Below, in pieces: positions 1 to 10,081 of a stretch of DNA of 64,000 nucleotides. Made by a program: the position numbers and the translations under genes. A model generated the notes under the pieces. The model had not been told where the DNA came from and did no database searches. It saw only the letters and a list, made by a program, of their open reading frames with translations. Source of the DNA: Golubevia sp. BC0850 (taxonomy: Eukaryota; Basidiomycota; Exobasidiomycetes; Golubeviales; Golubeviaceae); the NCBI GenBank assembly GCA_012976225.1, contig JAAVVG010000010.1, positions 620,001 to 684,000 on the forward strand, in the 5' to 3' direction. Positions within the stretch are counted from its first letter, which is position 1. Each line of letters begins with the position of its first letter.

Positions 1-30
1 GTGATCCAAATGGAATTAAAAACTTGTAGA

Positions 31-109
31 GAAGAAGAAAGAAAGAGAGGAAAGAGGGAAAGATGCGATGGTTTGAGATGGAAGAAAGAGAGGGTCTTTT
101 TCGCTCTGA
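31..109 (+). repeat. Dispersed repeat, copy A
   Basis: An A/G-rich block beginning gaagaagaaagaaagagagg and ending gagggtctttttcgctctga. Nearly the same sequence recurs at 61611-61683 in the same orientation: about 28 identical bases, a divergent core of about 12-15 bases, then about 35 identical bases. On the minus strand both copies read as a pyrimidine-rich tract, so they could be intron or UTR pieces of duplicated genes; copy B lies beside a decayed F-box/LRR-like locus. Confidence 0.7.
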
Positions 110-491
110 AGTTGAGTCGGCAAACCGCCGGCCTTCCACTCTTACACCCCCTTTTCAATCACATCGAACCACACTCACTTCCTGCAATTTCTTCGAGTCG
201 ATTCAGAAGAGCGCGCGGGTAGGGTTGGGCTATAGAACGGCACAGAGGATATTACCTTCCTCCCCTCCTCCCCTTTCTGATGCGTTCGGTGTTTGGAGGT
301 TCTCAGATTGTTCAGCAAGGAACAGACAAGACTTCTTGGAACAAATTCGCATCAATCAAAAAAGACATCGCACCGGAAATCTCAATTGATCGACGGGAAT
401 CTGCTTAGCGTCTTTTGATTCAAGTTTTCTTTTGGGGAGACGACTCTCTTTCCCCTCTCCCCCAACACCTCTTCTTCCTTTATTCTCTGGG
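110..491. promoter_or_regulatory. Upstream region of the Zn2Cys6 gene
   Basis: No convincing gene. The last 120 bases before the start codon at 492 are C/T-rich, as is common just upstream of fungal genes. No clear TATA box was seen. Short ORFs here show no recognisable protein character. Confidence 0.35.
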
Positions 492-3400
492 ATGCCAGCA
501 GTATCCTCAACCTCATCATCTGCTTCAGTCAAGAAAGAAAGCGTCGCATCAAGAGGAGCTCTGGCATGTCAGCCTTGTCGGTAAGCATCGTGCTGCTGTT
601 GTCTCTTCCATCCTTCACTTCCGCGAACGCTGATCCTTTCGCCATTCGTCCTTCAGCAAAGCCAAACGAACTTGTGATGGTTCGCCACCACCAGGGCTAC
701 CTACCGCTCAAGAATGGCAGCAGATGGATCAGCCAGAACTCAAGATTTCCGCTGGAATTCCTTGCCTGAGGTGTGCGAGGCTTCAGAAGGATTGCGTTTG
801 GATCCCCTCAGCAAGAACCGGTAGACCTAGGAAGCTTCAACTCCCGAATGTCAGGGAACAAAGTAATGATAGGATTGGTAGCGGCCAGTCAGAGAGCTCA
901 ATCTCCCCCGTAGAGAGGAAAGTTTTATTACCCGCCGTTCCTTCACCTTCGCCTTCTGGAGCCTCTGCTTCCACCTCCAATCAAGTCCAGTCAAGCCTTC
1001 CTCCTCTTCCAGCTATATCCACTCTCAATAACCATCCACCTCCATTCGTATCTCCAAGGGAGACCGAACCGATTCCTTCATCCTCAAGACACTACGAAGA
1101 GTCTCTATCCTACCACTCTCCCTCTCAATTCTCAGCCCAAGCAAATCTGCTGTCTCAACAAGGTTCCCTCGATGGTACGATGGATGCAGGAGCTCTTGAC
1201 GAGGCTCTTTATAGTATGTGGCCTGAAGATTTCTCCTACAACTGGGCTCACTCAGGTCATCATCACCAACCATCAGAACTCCATCCTGAGGATCTTCAAG
1301 TCGAGACCTCTGCCTCTCCGCTGTCCAACGTCGGCTCCCTTCCTTCCACTGGTGAATCGGCTGGGACTTTCAATCTAGCTAGCTCAGTCTACAGCGAACC
1401 CTCAACCAGTTCACCCAACGTAACCTACGCCGGAATAAACGTTAGAACCTCTGGTTCTCCATCAGCACGAGAACAATTCGATCAGCTTTGCACCTTCCTT
1501 GGACCTGCCAGTTCCAGCTTCCCTTCTCAAGAAACTCTTCAAGATTCGCCTATTCCACTTCATAGGGACGTTGTGAACTTAGGCCATGAGACACATCTTT
1601 CCAGGTCGTTGCAAGAAGGGTGAGTCTTCGAAAGAGAGTTGAGTCCGCTGTTTAAGACCGAGACACTGAATGTTCTCTTTTCCCTTCCAATGCTTCCAAA
1701 TTCATTTTCTCAGCTGTGAACGTTAGTAGCTCGTTGGACGCCCCCTCCATACGAGATCTTGACTAAGCGTGCTCTCTCCCTCCCCTCACAGATTTCTTCG
1801 ATCTAGCTTCTCAGATGGTTCCGGTCCTTGGAGCCTCAGTCGATTTCTATTCCTCGCCATCCAGTCAAGATCCTCTTCTTCTTCATTCAGTCGCAGCGAT
1901 GGGATATCACCTCTCTGGATCTACGTCGACTGCAGCACCTTCCATTCTAGCCCAAGCTCGACATCTAGCAGAGGATTGCATTGCTCGTAACGGAATGACA
2001 ACTTCTTACTTGGAAAACGAACATGGACCTTCGAGTCATGCAGTAGGAGTCTTGACTCAAGTCCAATCTTTCATCATCTTATCTCTTCTAGAGTTTGGAT
2101 TGGCTCAATTGGACAGAGCTGGAAGGCTCTTGAAAGCTGCCGTCGATCTTTGCCTCAGGGAAGGAGTCCACAAGGTCGATGAGCTGACAGCTCTTCCTGC
2201 TGGAGCTGGTGGATTGCCTCTTCAAGGTCTCTGTGTAACTCAGATGGAAGATGCTGGAACAAATAGGAAGTGGTTGGCTGAGTCTCTTCGACGAACTTGG
2301 TGGGAGGTGAGTAGTAGAACGGTATCAAGGCAGCCGATTCTCTTTTTTGATCTCGTCCTCTTCACATTCACATTCCTAACTCACTCCCAAATCCCTTCCA
2401 ATCCTTCAAATCAACCTCGACGAAATTGAAAACACCTATCATGATGCAGCTCTTCTCCCAGGACGTGATCATGTATTGCTCGACTTCTGGACGCATCGGC
2501 GGGCAGATTGGTTCTCGAGGTGGCATCTACGTTTCTTTCTGCTCTGACTTCGGCGAAGAATTGGAAGCGAATCCTCGTCGCGACCTTTGTTCGATGAGAG
2601 TCAGAGCTGTCACGATTCTAGCGGAATCTATCAAGCAGGTTCCGAATGATCAGTCAGCTGGACAGGCAAGGCTTCACACCTTGGATGTCATGACCTCGAA
2701 TCTTGCTGTCACAGCTCATCACGCTTTCGTCAGAGAAGTGACAGCTGGAAAGCGTTTCAGCTCTAGAGCGGTCGAAGTCTCCAGAGTTAATCGAATGAGA
2801 ACAGTGAGTTTTGGTCTTCAATTTTTCGTACCTGCTGACACGGAACCTAAAAGAACTAACATAAAGATACAAGAGAAAGAGAAAGAGAGAAAAAAACGAG
2901 AGAGCGTTAAAAGTCGAGCTCCAGAACTGATCCTTTTCTCTCCTTTTCGTTTCTTGTCCTCCAGGAAAGTCCTTTCGTCACTCTCCTAATCCTCAGCTGT
3001 GCAAGAGTGCACATGCATAGAGTTAGTTTTTCTCTCGGAAATGTGGGGGCTCGATAGAGGCGTGTAGGCGGTTTGTGGCTTAAAGTCTTTCTCCACTTCG
3101 TCTCTGCTCTCTCTCTCTCTCTCTCTCAACAGCTCTACGCTCTTCCCAATCTTTCGTTCCAATTAGAATCGGGCTCTTTTGCTCCAATCGGAAACGCAAG
3201 ACCGAGTACTCTTGATAGAGCCAGGATCGCATCCTCGATAGAAAAGATAGTCAACGCTTCGGAAAGTCTTTTGACTCTGGTCAGAACGGATTACGAGGTC
3301 CACACAGAAATGGCTGAGATGATTGGGAGCTCCGTGATTGGAGTGAGTGTAAGACGACTTGCAGTTGAGTCATTTGGAGTCCAGATTCTAACTTCTGTTC

Positions 3401-3914
3401 ATCCTTTCTTGGTTTTCACTGCTTCGCAGGATGAGATGTCGTCTCTCCGCGGGCTCAACACCTCCAGCCCATCTCACTCTGCATCACCATCTTTCTTCGG
3501 TCACGTATCCCCTCTACTCGCTCATCAACCTGCATTCGCAGCTTGTCAACTCACAAGTTGCTGGGGTCTAGTCTGCGCTGTTGCTTGGTCAAGTCAATCC
3601 GCTGCTGGCAGCATGGTCACGGATCTAGACCGTGAAAGAGCATTGGAAGAGAAAGAAGCTGCAATCTGGAGGCAAAGGAAAGCTATCTCCAACATCAGCT
3701 GTGAGTGAATGGGCCGAACTACTCAGGTTTGCTCGAGAAGATCGAAGAGACAAACCACGCTGACTCCGTCCCCTCACCTTCTTCATGTTCTTCTTCTCCA
3801 GTCGTCGAAAGTAACATCGAAACCCATGCGAGAGTTTGGCCTATTGCTGGTAGATTGTTGCAAGAAGTGAAACGTTGCAAGGAGAGTGTCGATGGAGTGG
3901 CGAAAAGTTGGTGA
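492..3914 (+). CDS. Zn(II)2Cys6 fungal transcription factor
   Basis: Nuclear binuclear zinc-cluster regulator. Eight exons are proposed: 492-580, 657-1619, 1792-2306, 2449-2803, 2965-3021, 3133-3342, 3430-3700 and 3802-3914, all with GT..AG introns that keep phase. Exon 1 ends CQPCR, and exon 2 continues KAKRTC then, 29 residues on, PCLRCARLQKDC, completing the six cysteines of the DNA-binding cluster. A Ser/Pro-rich linker follows, then the fungal-specific middle homology region (FFDLASQMVPVLGASVDFYS, then RRTWWELFSQDV, then ESPFVTLLILSCARVHMHR). The 57-nt exon 2965-3021 restores a typical helix of that region. The start is the first ATG upstream of the cluster. The third-to-fourth cysteine spacing is unusually long. 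Target genes are unknown; the adjacent monooxygenase could be one, but that is only proximity. Confidence 0.85.
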
Positions 3915-4126
3915 TTCGTCAAGAGAGAATCCTGTAATTTTATGACTCATGTACTGTAACTTCGAACGCATCAATTTCATTCTCATCGTCCTCCACACTA
4001 GACTGTTGCATCACCGTTTGGGGAGCTTGAGAACAGACAGGGGAGAATACGAGGTAGAAAGACGATGGAACCTATAAAGATTGAATAACGAGTACAAAGC
4101 TAGCGAATCCAGTGAGTTCCCAACTT

Positions 4127-6526
4127 CTACATCGATTTGAACGATTTCTTCATACTCCTCTTTCCCATCAAAGTTCGTGACATGAATTGCAAACCTCTGA
4201 GAGTCTTCTCTAAAACGTAAGCTGCCAGATTGATGTAAGCATAGAACAACATAGGAATGAGTCCCATTGTGATGTTTCCAATGATCCCTCTTCTTTTGAT
4301 AGTCTCCCAAATCTCCGTCTTGACGATTGCGGGAGCTCCTTCATATTTCCAAGGTCCTTCCAGTCTGTAAAGTGTAGGAAACGCTGCACCAAAGCAGTAG
4401 ATCAGAGTGATGAAGACTCCTTGATTCTGGAGTAGATCTGTGAGATGAGGAGCTGCTCCCATATCCCTTGCGAGCTGACTCGTGTAAGAGCTGTAATCGA
4501 CGCCGTAAGTCACTCTAGAATCCGGTTTCGAAAGAAGATAGTAATGAGGAAGAGAGGTAGGAATTGGAACCTTTCCCAAGATGATCAAAGTCCATAATTG
4601 AGCTGCCAATTCGGATTGAGGTGGAATAGCACCGACTGAATCGATTCGAAGGACGGGAAGGAGGGAGAGAATAAAGCGTCAGTGTAATCAGGACATCGTC
4701 CCTGGAGGAGGAGGAGGAGGGTCAGCTAACCTCCAGTGGAAGATCATCTCTGTCAAGACACACACCTCCAGGTCTAACAAAGCCGATGAAGGAGACACTA
4801 GGATCTTCAGGAGAGATTATGTCTCGGCAGCTAGCTTTTTCGGGAGTTGGATAGCTACAGTCAAGGAAATCGAAGTTTTGGCAGTAGCCAGTGGCATACA
4901 CCACAACGTCGGGTCGTACGACTTGATCTCTCATTGCGAAGTCTTCCTTTCTTCCGTTCTGCTTGAAGATGACTTGACCATCCTTTGTGAAGTGAGAGGG
5001 GAAAGGAGCCAAGTCCACGGAAGGCTCGTCGTTGGAGAAACTCGGTGGATCGAGATATGTCGCCAATTTTTCTGCCAGCTTGGATCTGTTCTTCCATTTC
5101 TTGTTGATGTATGGCATAGCCTGGGTTTTTGAGGAGAGAGAGTGCGGAAATAGATGTCAGAAATTGAAAGGAAGTGGATCGTTTTCTCTTTTTCGCAACT
5201 CACCTTAGCCGATTTGTTCAGGAAAACATAAGCTCTTCCCAACTTCTCCTCCGGAAGCTCTCCTACCCACTGATTACATCCAGCTTCAGTGCCGGTCAGG
5301 AACCAGAGAACCTTCTTGATGACTGCATCGGAGACGAACCACCTCAGATGAGACTTGGCGACCCAAGGATGGACGTAAGCCGTCTCGAAGAGGTTTGTAA
5401 TTAGACCATCGATGGGCAGAGAGCCATCAAAGTCCACCCCAAATACTCTGAAGTCAGATAAGACCGCCGGAAACGACAGGAAACCTGATCTCGTAGATAA
5501 AGTGATCTGTTTAGCGAGACCTTTGACTGAGAAAAAAGACAAGTCCATTCCAGTTTCTCCTGTCCCCAAAATTAATACTGATTTGTCCTTGAAAATTGAA
5601 GGGGAAGAGTAAGCACAAGAGTGAAGTGATAAGATTGAAGGACTGGAAGTCGAAGTTCTGGATTTTTTCTCTTCTTCGATGGCTGCTGCTCTTTCGTTAA
5701 CCTCTTCTTTAGTTGTCAAAGGCGATGGAAGACCAGGAATTTCAAAGACTGCCGGAGTGACATGGAGACCTGAACAGATAGAAAGATGTGTGAAATGTTC
5801 GGATCTTTCTAATTCGCTTGAATTCCTTTGAGAAGTAACCCAATGACCGCCTTCCTTTTCTCCACCCCTCTCAATTTTGATCACTTTGGTACTGAGCCTA
5901 AAATCGACCTCTTTGTCAAGCTTGAAGTGAGAGACATAATCTTCCAGATATTGAACGTAAGATTCCAGAGTTAGATGATCCGGTGAGCCCAGAGGCATTC
6001 TGAAGTCGGAGAAGCAGGTCAGTTGTTTAGATGAGACCAAAGTTGCTGAATCGTAAGATCTGTATCCTGTTCCACGAGAGGAACGAAAGGAGGGAGAGAA
6101 AGGAAATCTGTCAGCGGATTGCTGAGTAATCGTAGTCGTTGCCTCTAATCTGATCTTCGCCATCTCTGCACTTCCGCGACTCGGTTCTGCGTGTCAAAGA
6201 TTGAGAGAATTAGAGAGATATTTACTGAAGGTGCCTCCGATCTTGTCTTCCCCTTCGAAGACAGAAACCTGAATGTCGGCTCCAAATCTTGTCCTGGCCT
6301 CGACCAACGTCTTGGCTGTCACCAATCCACTTGGACCTTTAAAGTTCAGCGAGATTTCAGCGCGCAGGATCGAATAGCAGAGGCAATTGGAAGGAAAGGG
6401 AGGGAGAGATAGGGAAGAGGGTCAGATGGAAAGATTTGTGCAGCGTTCGCAGAGAGCAGAACACTCGACTCTCTCTCTCTCTTTCACTGAGAGCTACTCA
6501 CCGGCACCAATGATTGCAATCTTCAT
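4127..6526 (-). CDS. Flavin-containing monooxygenase (FMO-like)
   Basis: FAD/NADPH-dependent monooxygenase that would oxygenate soft nucleophiles or small organic substrates; the substrate is not predictable. Exon 1 (6526-6502) encodes MKIAIIGA and joins GPSGLVTAKTLVEA, giving the N-terminal GxGxxG FAD-binding fold. The third exon carries YDSATLVSSKQLTCFSDF and a second Rossmann motif, VLILGTGETGMD, for NADPH. The FATGY-like motif YATGYCQNFDF follows, and after an intron beginning at 4765 the C-terminal exon reads VGAIPPQSELAAQLW, typical of fungal FMOs. The last exon contains a hydrophobic stretch (IPMLFYAYINLAAYVL), possibly membrane-associated. Five exons are implied, all phase-consistent. 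The gene runs opposite to the regulator that ends about 210 bp downstream of its stop. Confidence 0.88.
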
Positions 6527-7142
6527 GACGAGTGTTTAGTCTTGTAGGATTGGAGTGATGGTTCGGGAAGGAAGAAGCAGTTTTTCTTCTCTCGAGTCGT
6601 TTTAGATTTACATTTCTTCGTCCAAAAACCAGACTTCCTTTCTCATCTGCAATAGATCCAATCTTGTCTTTTGATAACGTTTCTCAACTATTCATCACGC
6701 TACACGTTGGTGTTCGTGGTCCATCTTCAGCTTCAATTCCACCAGCCACTTCTCTCTTCTGGCCAATCAGCGTTCGGCATCTTCAAACCTCACAAGCCTA
6801 AAGTCTCTCTCTCTTCCGATCTTCCCATCGATAACTACACGAGTAGATACATGTCAGATCCCAAAGTAGCCAGATTCAACGCAGTCTTCTGGGCATTCTG
6901 CGTTCAGCGCTACTTCCACTCCACACTGATTGGTCTTTTGTCTCTTCCTGACGTTCTTGCCTCTGCTCTCATGCCTTCTCTGTCTCTCTGGATAGCTTTT
7001 CTCGAGTCGGTTTCGTCAAGATCTCCCCCATGATGTTCTAGTGGCCCAGTGCGTCTCAGCTTCCTCTGTCTCATGTCCTAGATCTGTCAGCCACCAACAG
7101 CTTCAGTCTCAAGTCGAATCAACAATCCCAAGGCAAACAACA
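6527..7142. other. Interval between FMO start and RPP40 end
   Basis: About 600 bp containing the FMO promoter and the RPP40 3' flank. It is T/C-rich. A 120-codon plus-strand frame at 6671-7033 is open, but it has no recognisable domain, signal or family similarity and was not accepted as a gene. Confidence 0.3.
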
Positions 7143-9864
7143 TTAATTTCTAAGATCCAACCCCACACTTTCAAGAACGATCCATCTCGATTTCCTTTGT
7201 TCCAATCTACCCTCTCCGTATTCTCTCAACTCCAATGGTACAGTTTCCCCATTTCTCCTCCTCTTTTTCCCCTTCAGTGAATCGTCTCTTTCATGCTCCT
7301 CTTTCTCCTCCATCCCCTTTCCAAATGCCAAAACCATAAACCCAGAAGAATCCTCTCTTCCGAATCTTGAACTTCTTTCTCTTTCTCCAGATTTAACGTA
7401 ACCTCTCTTCTTAATCTGTTTTCTTCTCTTTGACTTTGAAAATGGTTTGTTGGATTGAAGTTTGGAATTGGCTGAATTTGAAGTTGAGTCCTTCAAAGCT
7501 GGAGTTTCTTCTTCTTCTTCGTCCTCTGATTCAGAATCATCTTCTCCAGAACTTTCATCTTGAGATCCGAAAGAAAGATCGTCTTCGTCATGGTCATCTT
7601 CTTCTCCTTCGATTTCTTGAACCTCTGGACCATCTTGATTGAACCTGACCCTTTTCCGCCTGACACCTTCAACACTTTCTGATTCCTCATCTCCTTCATC
7701 CCCGTCCTCTCTAACTATCTCTTGATCTTGAAACTCTTCAAGTCCTATCTCTCCGATCTTGTTTCCATCCAGTTTCTTCCCTTCCCTCAAATTCCAAGAG
7801 ATAGATGCATCCTTAAAGCATTTCCCAGTCATCACTGCCCAAGCCAAAGAAGATCTCCTGTCCATTCCATCTCCATGTTCCTCTCCATTTGTCAATTCTT
7901 TTCCTTTTCCTTTCTTTTCCTTGTTATGCTTTTTGATTTGTTCTATCTCTTGAAGTTCTCTCCTAGATTTGTTCTCCTCTTCAATCCAATCTTCAACTTT
8001 CTCGTTAACGAATTTCACCAATTGAGGACTTAATAACCCTTTGAAAAGAATTCGAGAAAGACTTCCTTGAGTCATCGGAAAGTTTGGAGAATAACTTGAA
8101 GTATTTGTTGGGAAGTTGTTATAGAGTTTGAATCTACGAGAAGAAGAAAAGGGGTAGGAAGAAAGTAAGTGTTAGAGGTCAAGAGATCTCATCGAAGCCA
8201 AATGAATTCATCCTATCAAAACGGAAAGAAATCGAGCAACAGGAGCAGGAAAATACTCACTTTTCAGACCCTTCCTCACTCGAATTCATCCCCACCCATT
8301 CTTCCAAACTCAAAACTTTTTCTTTCCAAGATTCGAAATCCAATGCAGCCCTTCCTGTTTCCTCGACCTCTTTTCGTTCTCCTAATTTTTCCTTGTTCGC
8401 CTGTTCTTTCCACCCAAAAATCAAATCGTCCAAAGAATCCGGATCTTCAATTCTTTCTTGAGTCTTGCCTCTGGATCCAATTTCAGGTACCCAAACCTCG
8501 TCTACAACACTACTTTCCACTTCCATTTTGATTTCTTTTATTTGGTCTGCTCGGATTAGGTTTGGGAAATGGATTTGAGGAGCAGTTGAAGAAGAGGATT
8601 CGTGAGTTGAGGTTTGTAGGTCTTGATGATTTGGACTTGAGATTTCGAAAGGTGGTATCCAAGTGATGAGCAAATTCCAACTGCCTTTTTGGGTTTGATC
8701 TGAAATGGAAGTGAAGTTGTGGTTGGAACTCGAAGTAATTGGATCCTTCGAAGTTTCTTCAGAAAACATTCTTGTCAATTCTTGATCTCTATTCTTCTGA
8801 GCACCATTTCTCATTGAATCCCAATTATTTAAGATCGATATGACTTTCTTATAACCTTTGTGTTTCGGAGTGAAAGTTTCCGAGAGGAGATCGATTTCGA
8901 TGACTGAGAAGAGAACGGGAACGAGAAGAGGTCAGCCTTCAGGAGAAGTAACCTGAGCATAACTCTAAAGATGGATACCAGAAACGATTTGAAGATCAAA
9001 TCTTTCCACTGAGTTAGAAGAATGAGAACAAAGACTTACTAAACCTTTGATGTTTTCCACTTCTTCTATCTCCAGCCCAACCACTTGAAGTTCTCGAAAA
9101 TCTAGAGGGTCTACCTGTAAGACCTAGAGTTTGATAAGTTTCTTTTGTTACTGAGAGGATAAGATTACCTGGGTGGAAGGATCAGAGCAGAGGTTAGATA
9201 AAGATGAGTGGAAAGATAAAATCCGAACAAAAGTGTTCTGAAAGCTTACCTTTACCATCTAGACAGATTACATCTTGGGAATCTAGACTTCCTGAACTGA
9301 TCATTGTTAGAGTCCCTGAGAGACGAGAAAGAGTAAATCGACTTCATTAGAGAGGAGTAAATCGGGTGGAAGATTATTTTTCTCTTTCCCCCCCCCCCAA
9401 ACTTACCAGATTTGATGTGATTAACGAGAAATCCAGGATCAAGGAATAGAGAAAGAGGAGCATTCCTTATAAGATAAGTTCTACCTCTTACTCTTTCAAA
9501 TCGAGGATCTCTGGCTTGAATCCCAAGAGATTGAATGAGACTAAAGGTAGGGGTAGAGTTCGACGAAGATGGAATGAGAAGATCCAGCTGTTCGGACAGA
9601 AATGAATAGAATTGATCCAATGTCAACTAAAGTAAAGCTGTTCAAGAAAATCATAAGTTTTTTACTCACTGAATGAAGTAAAGGCATGTTGATGCAATCC
9701 AAGAATCGATCCTCTGAAGATTTTTCTTTCCCTTTTCCTTTTGGATTCTGAGAAGGATCGTTCCAAATGTTGTTGGCCATGATTCTTGAAGAATCAGATT
9801 TCTTGGCTTGGTCTGCTCGAGATGAAGACCTCTTTCTCTTGTGAGTACTCTTTCTACGTAACAT
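7143..9864 (-). CDS. RPP40: Ribonuclease P/MRP subunit p40 (Rpp40-like)
   Basis: Nuclear protein subunit of RNase P/RNase MRP, the ribonucleoproteins that process tRNA 5' ends and pre-rRNA. The protein starts with a basic segment, MLRRKSTHKRKRSSSR. Family blocks follow in order over several exons: LTLDQFYSFLSEQLDLL; CLDGKGNLILSVTKETYQTL then GLTGRPSRFSR; EIDLLSETFTPKHKGYKKV; WNLLITWIPPFEI; KGLLSPQLVKFVNE; WAVMTGKCFKDASISW; and a final SSGFMVLAF. These match the Rpp40 family in order, though they are weakly conserved as usual for it. Between the last two blocks lies a long Asp/Glu/Ser-rich insertion plus a basic patch (SKRRKQIKKR). The start ATG is 218 bp from the divergently transcribed MBP1 gene. 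The exact boundaries of the small middle exons are less certain than the family assignment. Confidence 0.8.
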
Positions 9865-10081
9865 CTTGCTCAGGGCGGTAGGGGTGGGGAGGGAGGAGAG
9901 GGGAGAGGAATCAAGAGGATCTCATATTCAGAAAGTTAGAGCAGGCAGCGTATCGAACTCTTGACCCCTCGCGCTGCAGCTGGACCGTGAAGACGTGACC
10001 GTGTCATGAACTGTAACTTGTTCTCAATCCTCAATCCTCTATCCTCTATCCTCTACTGGACTGGACTTAATTCATTAAGAA
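9865..10081. promoter_or_regulatory. Divergent RPP40/MBP1 promoter interval
   Basis: A 217-bp gap between two start codons, so both genes must draw on it or on each other's 5' ends. It holds a G-rich tract (9873-9905) and a short tandem series of tcctctatcc/tcctcaatcc units at about 10024-10055. No canonical MluI cell-cycle box (ACGCGT) was seen. Confidence 0.5.

Noticed and set aside
3705-3801. Coding reading of LLEKIEETNHADSVPSPSS in the Zn2Cys6 gene
   Set aside because: It would need a 26-nt intron; a 101-nt intron with gtgagt donor and ttcttctccag acceptor explains the frame better.
4722-4765. Continuation of the FMO frame past VRPGG
   Set aside because: A gtgtgt donor at 4765 joining to VGAIPPQSEL matches the family, so this stretch is intron.
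6671-7033. 120-codon plus-strand frame between FMO and RPP40
   Set aside because: No domain, signal peptide or splice continuity; overlaps promoter and 3' flank sequence.
9940-10010. tRNA-like T-arm (gttcgat) on the minus strand
   Set aside because: The flanking bases do not pair into a T-stem and no acceptor or anticodon stem could be drawn.
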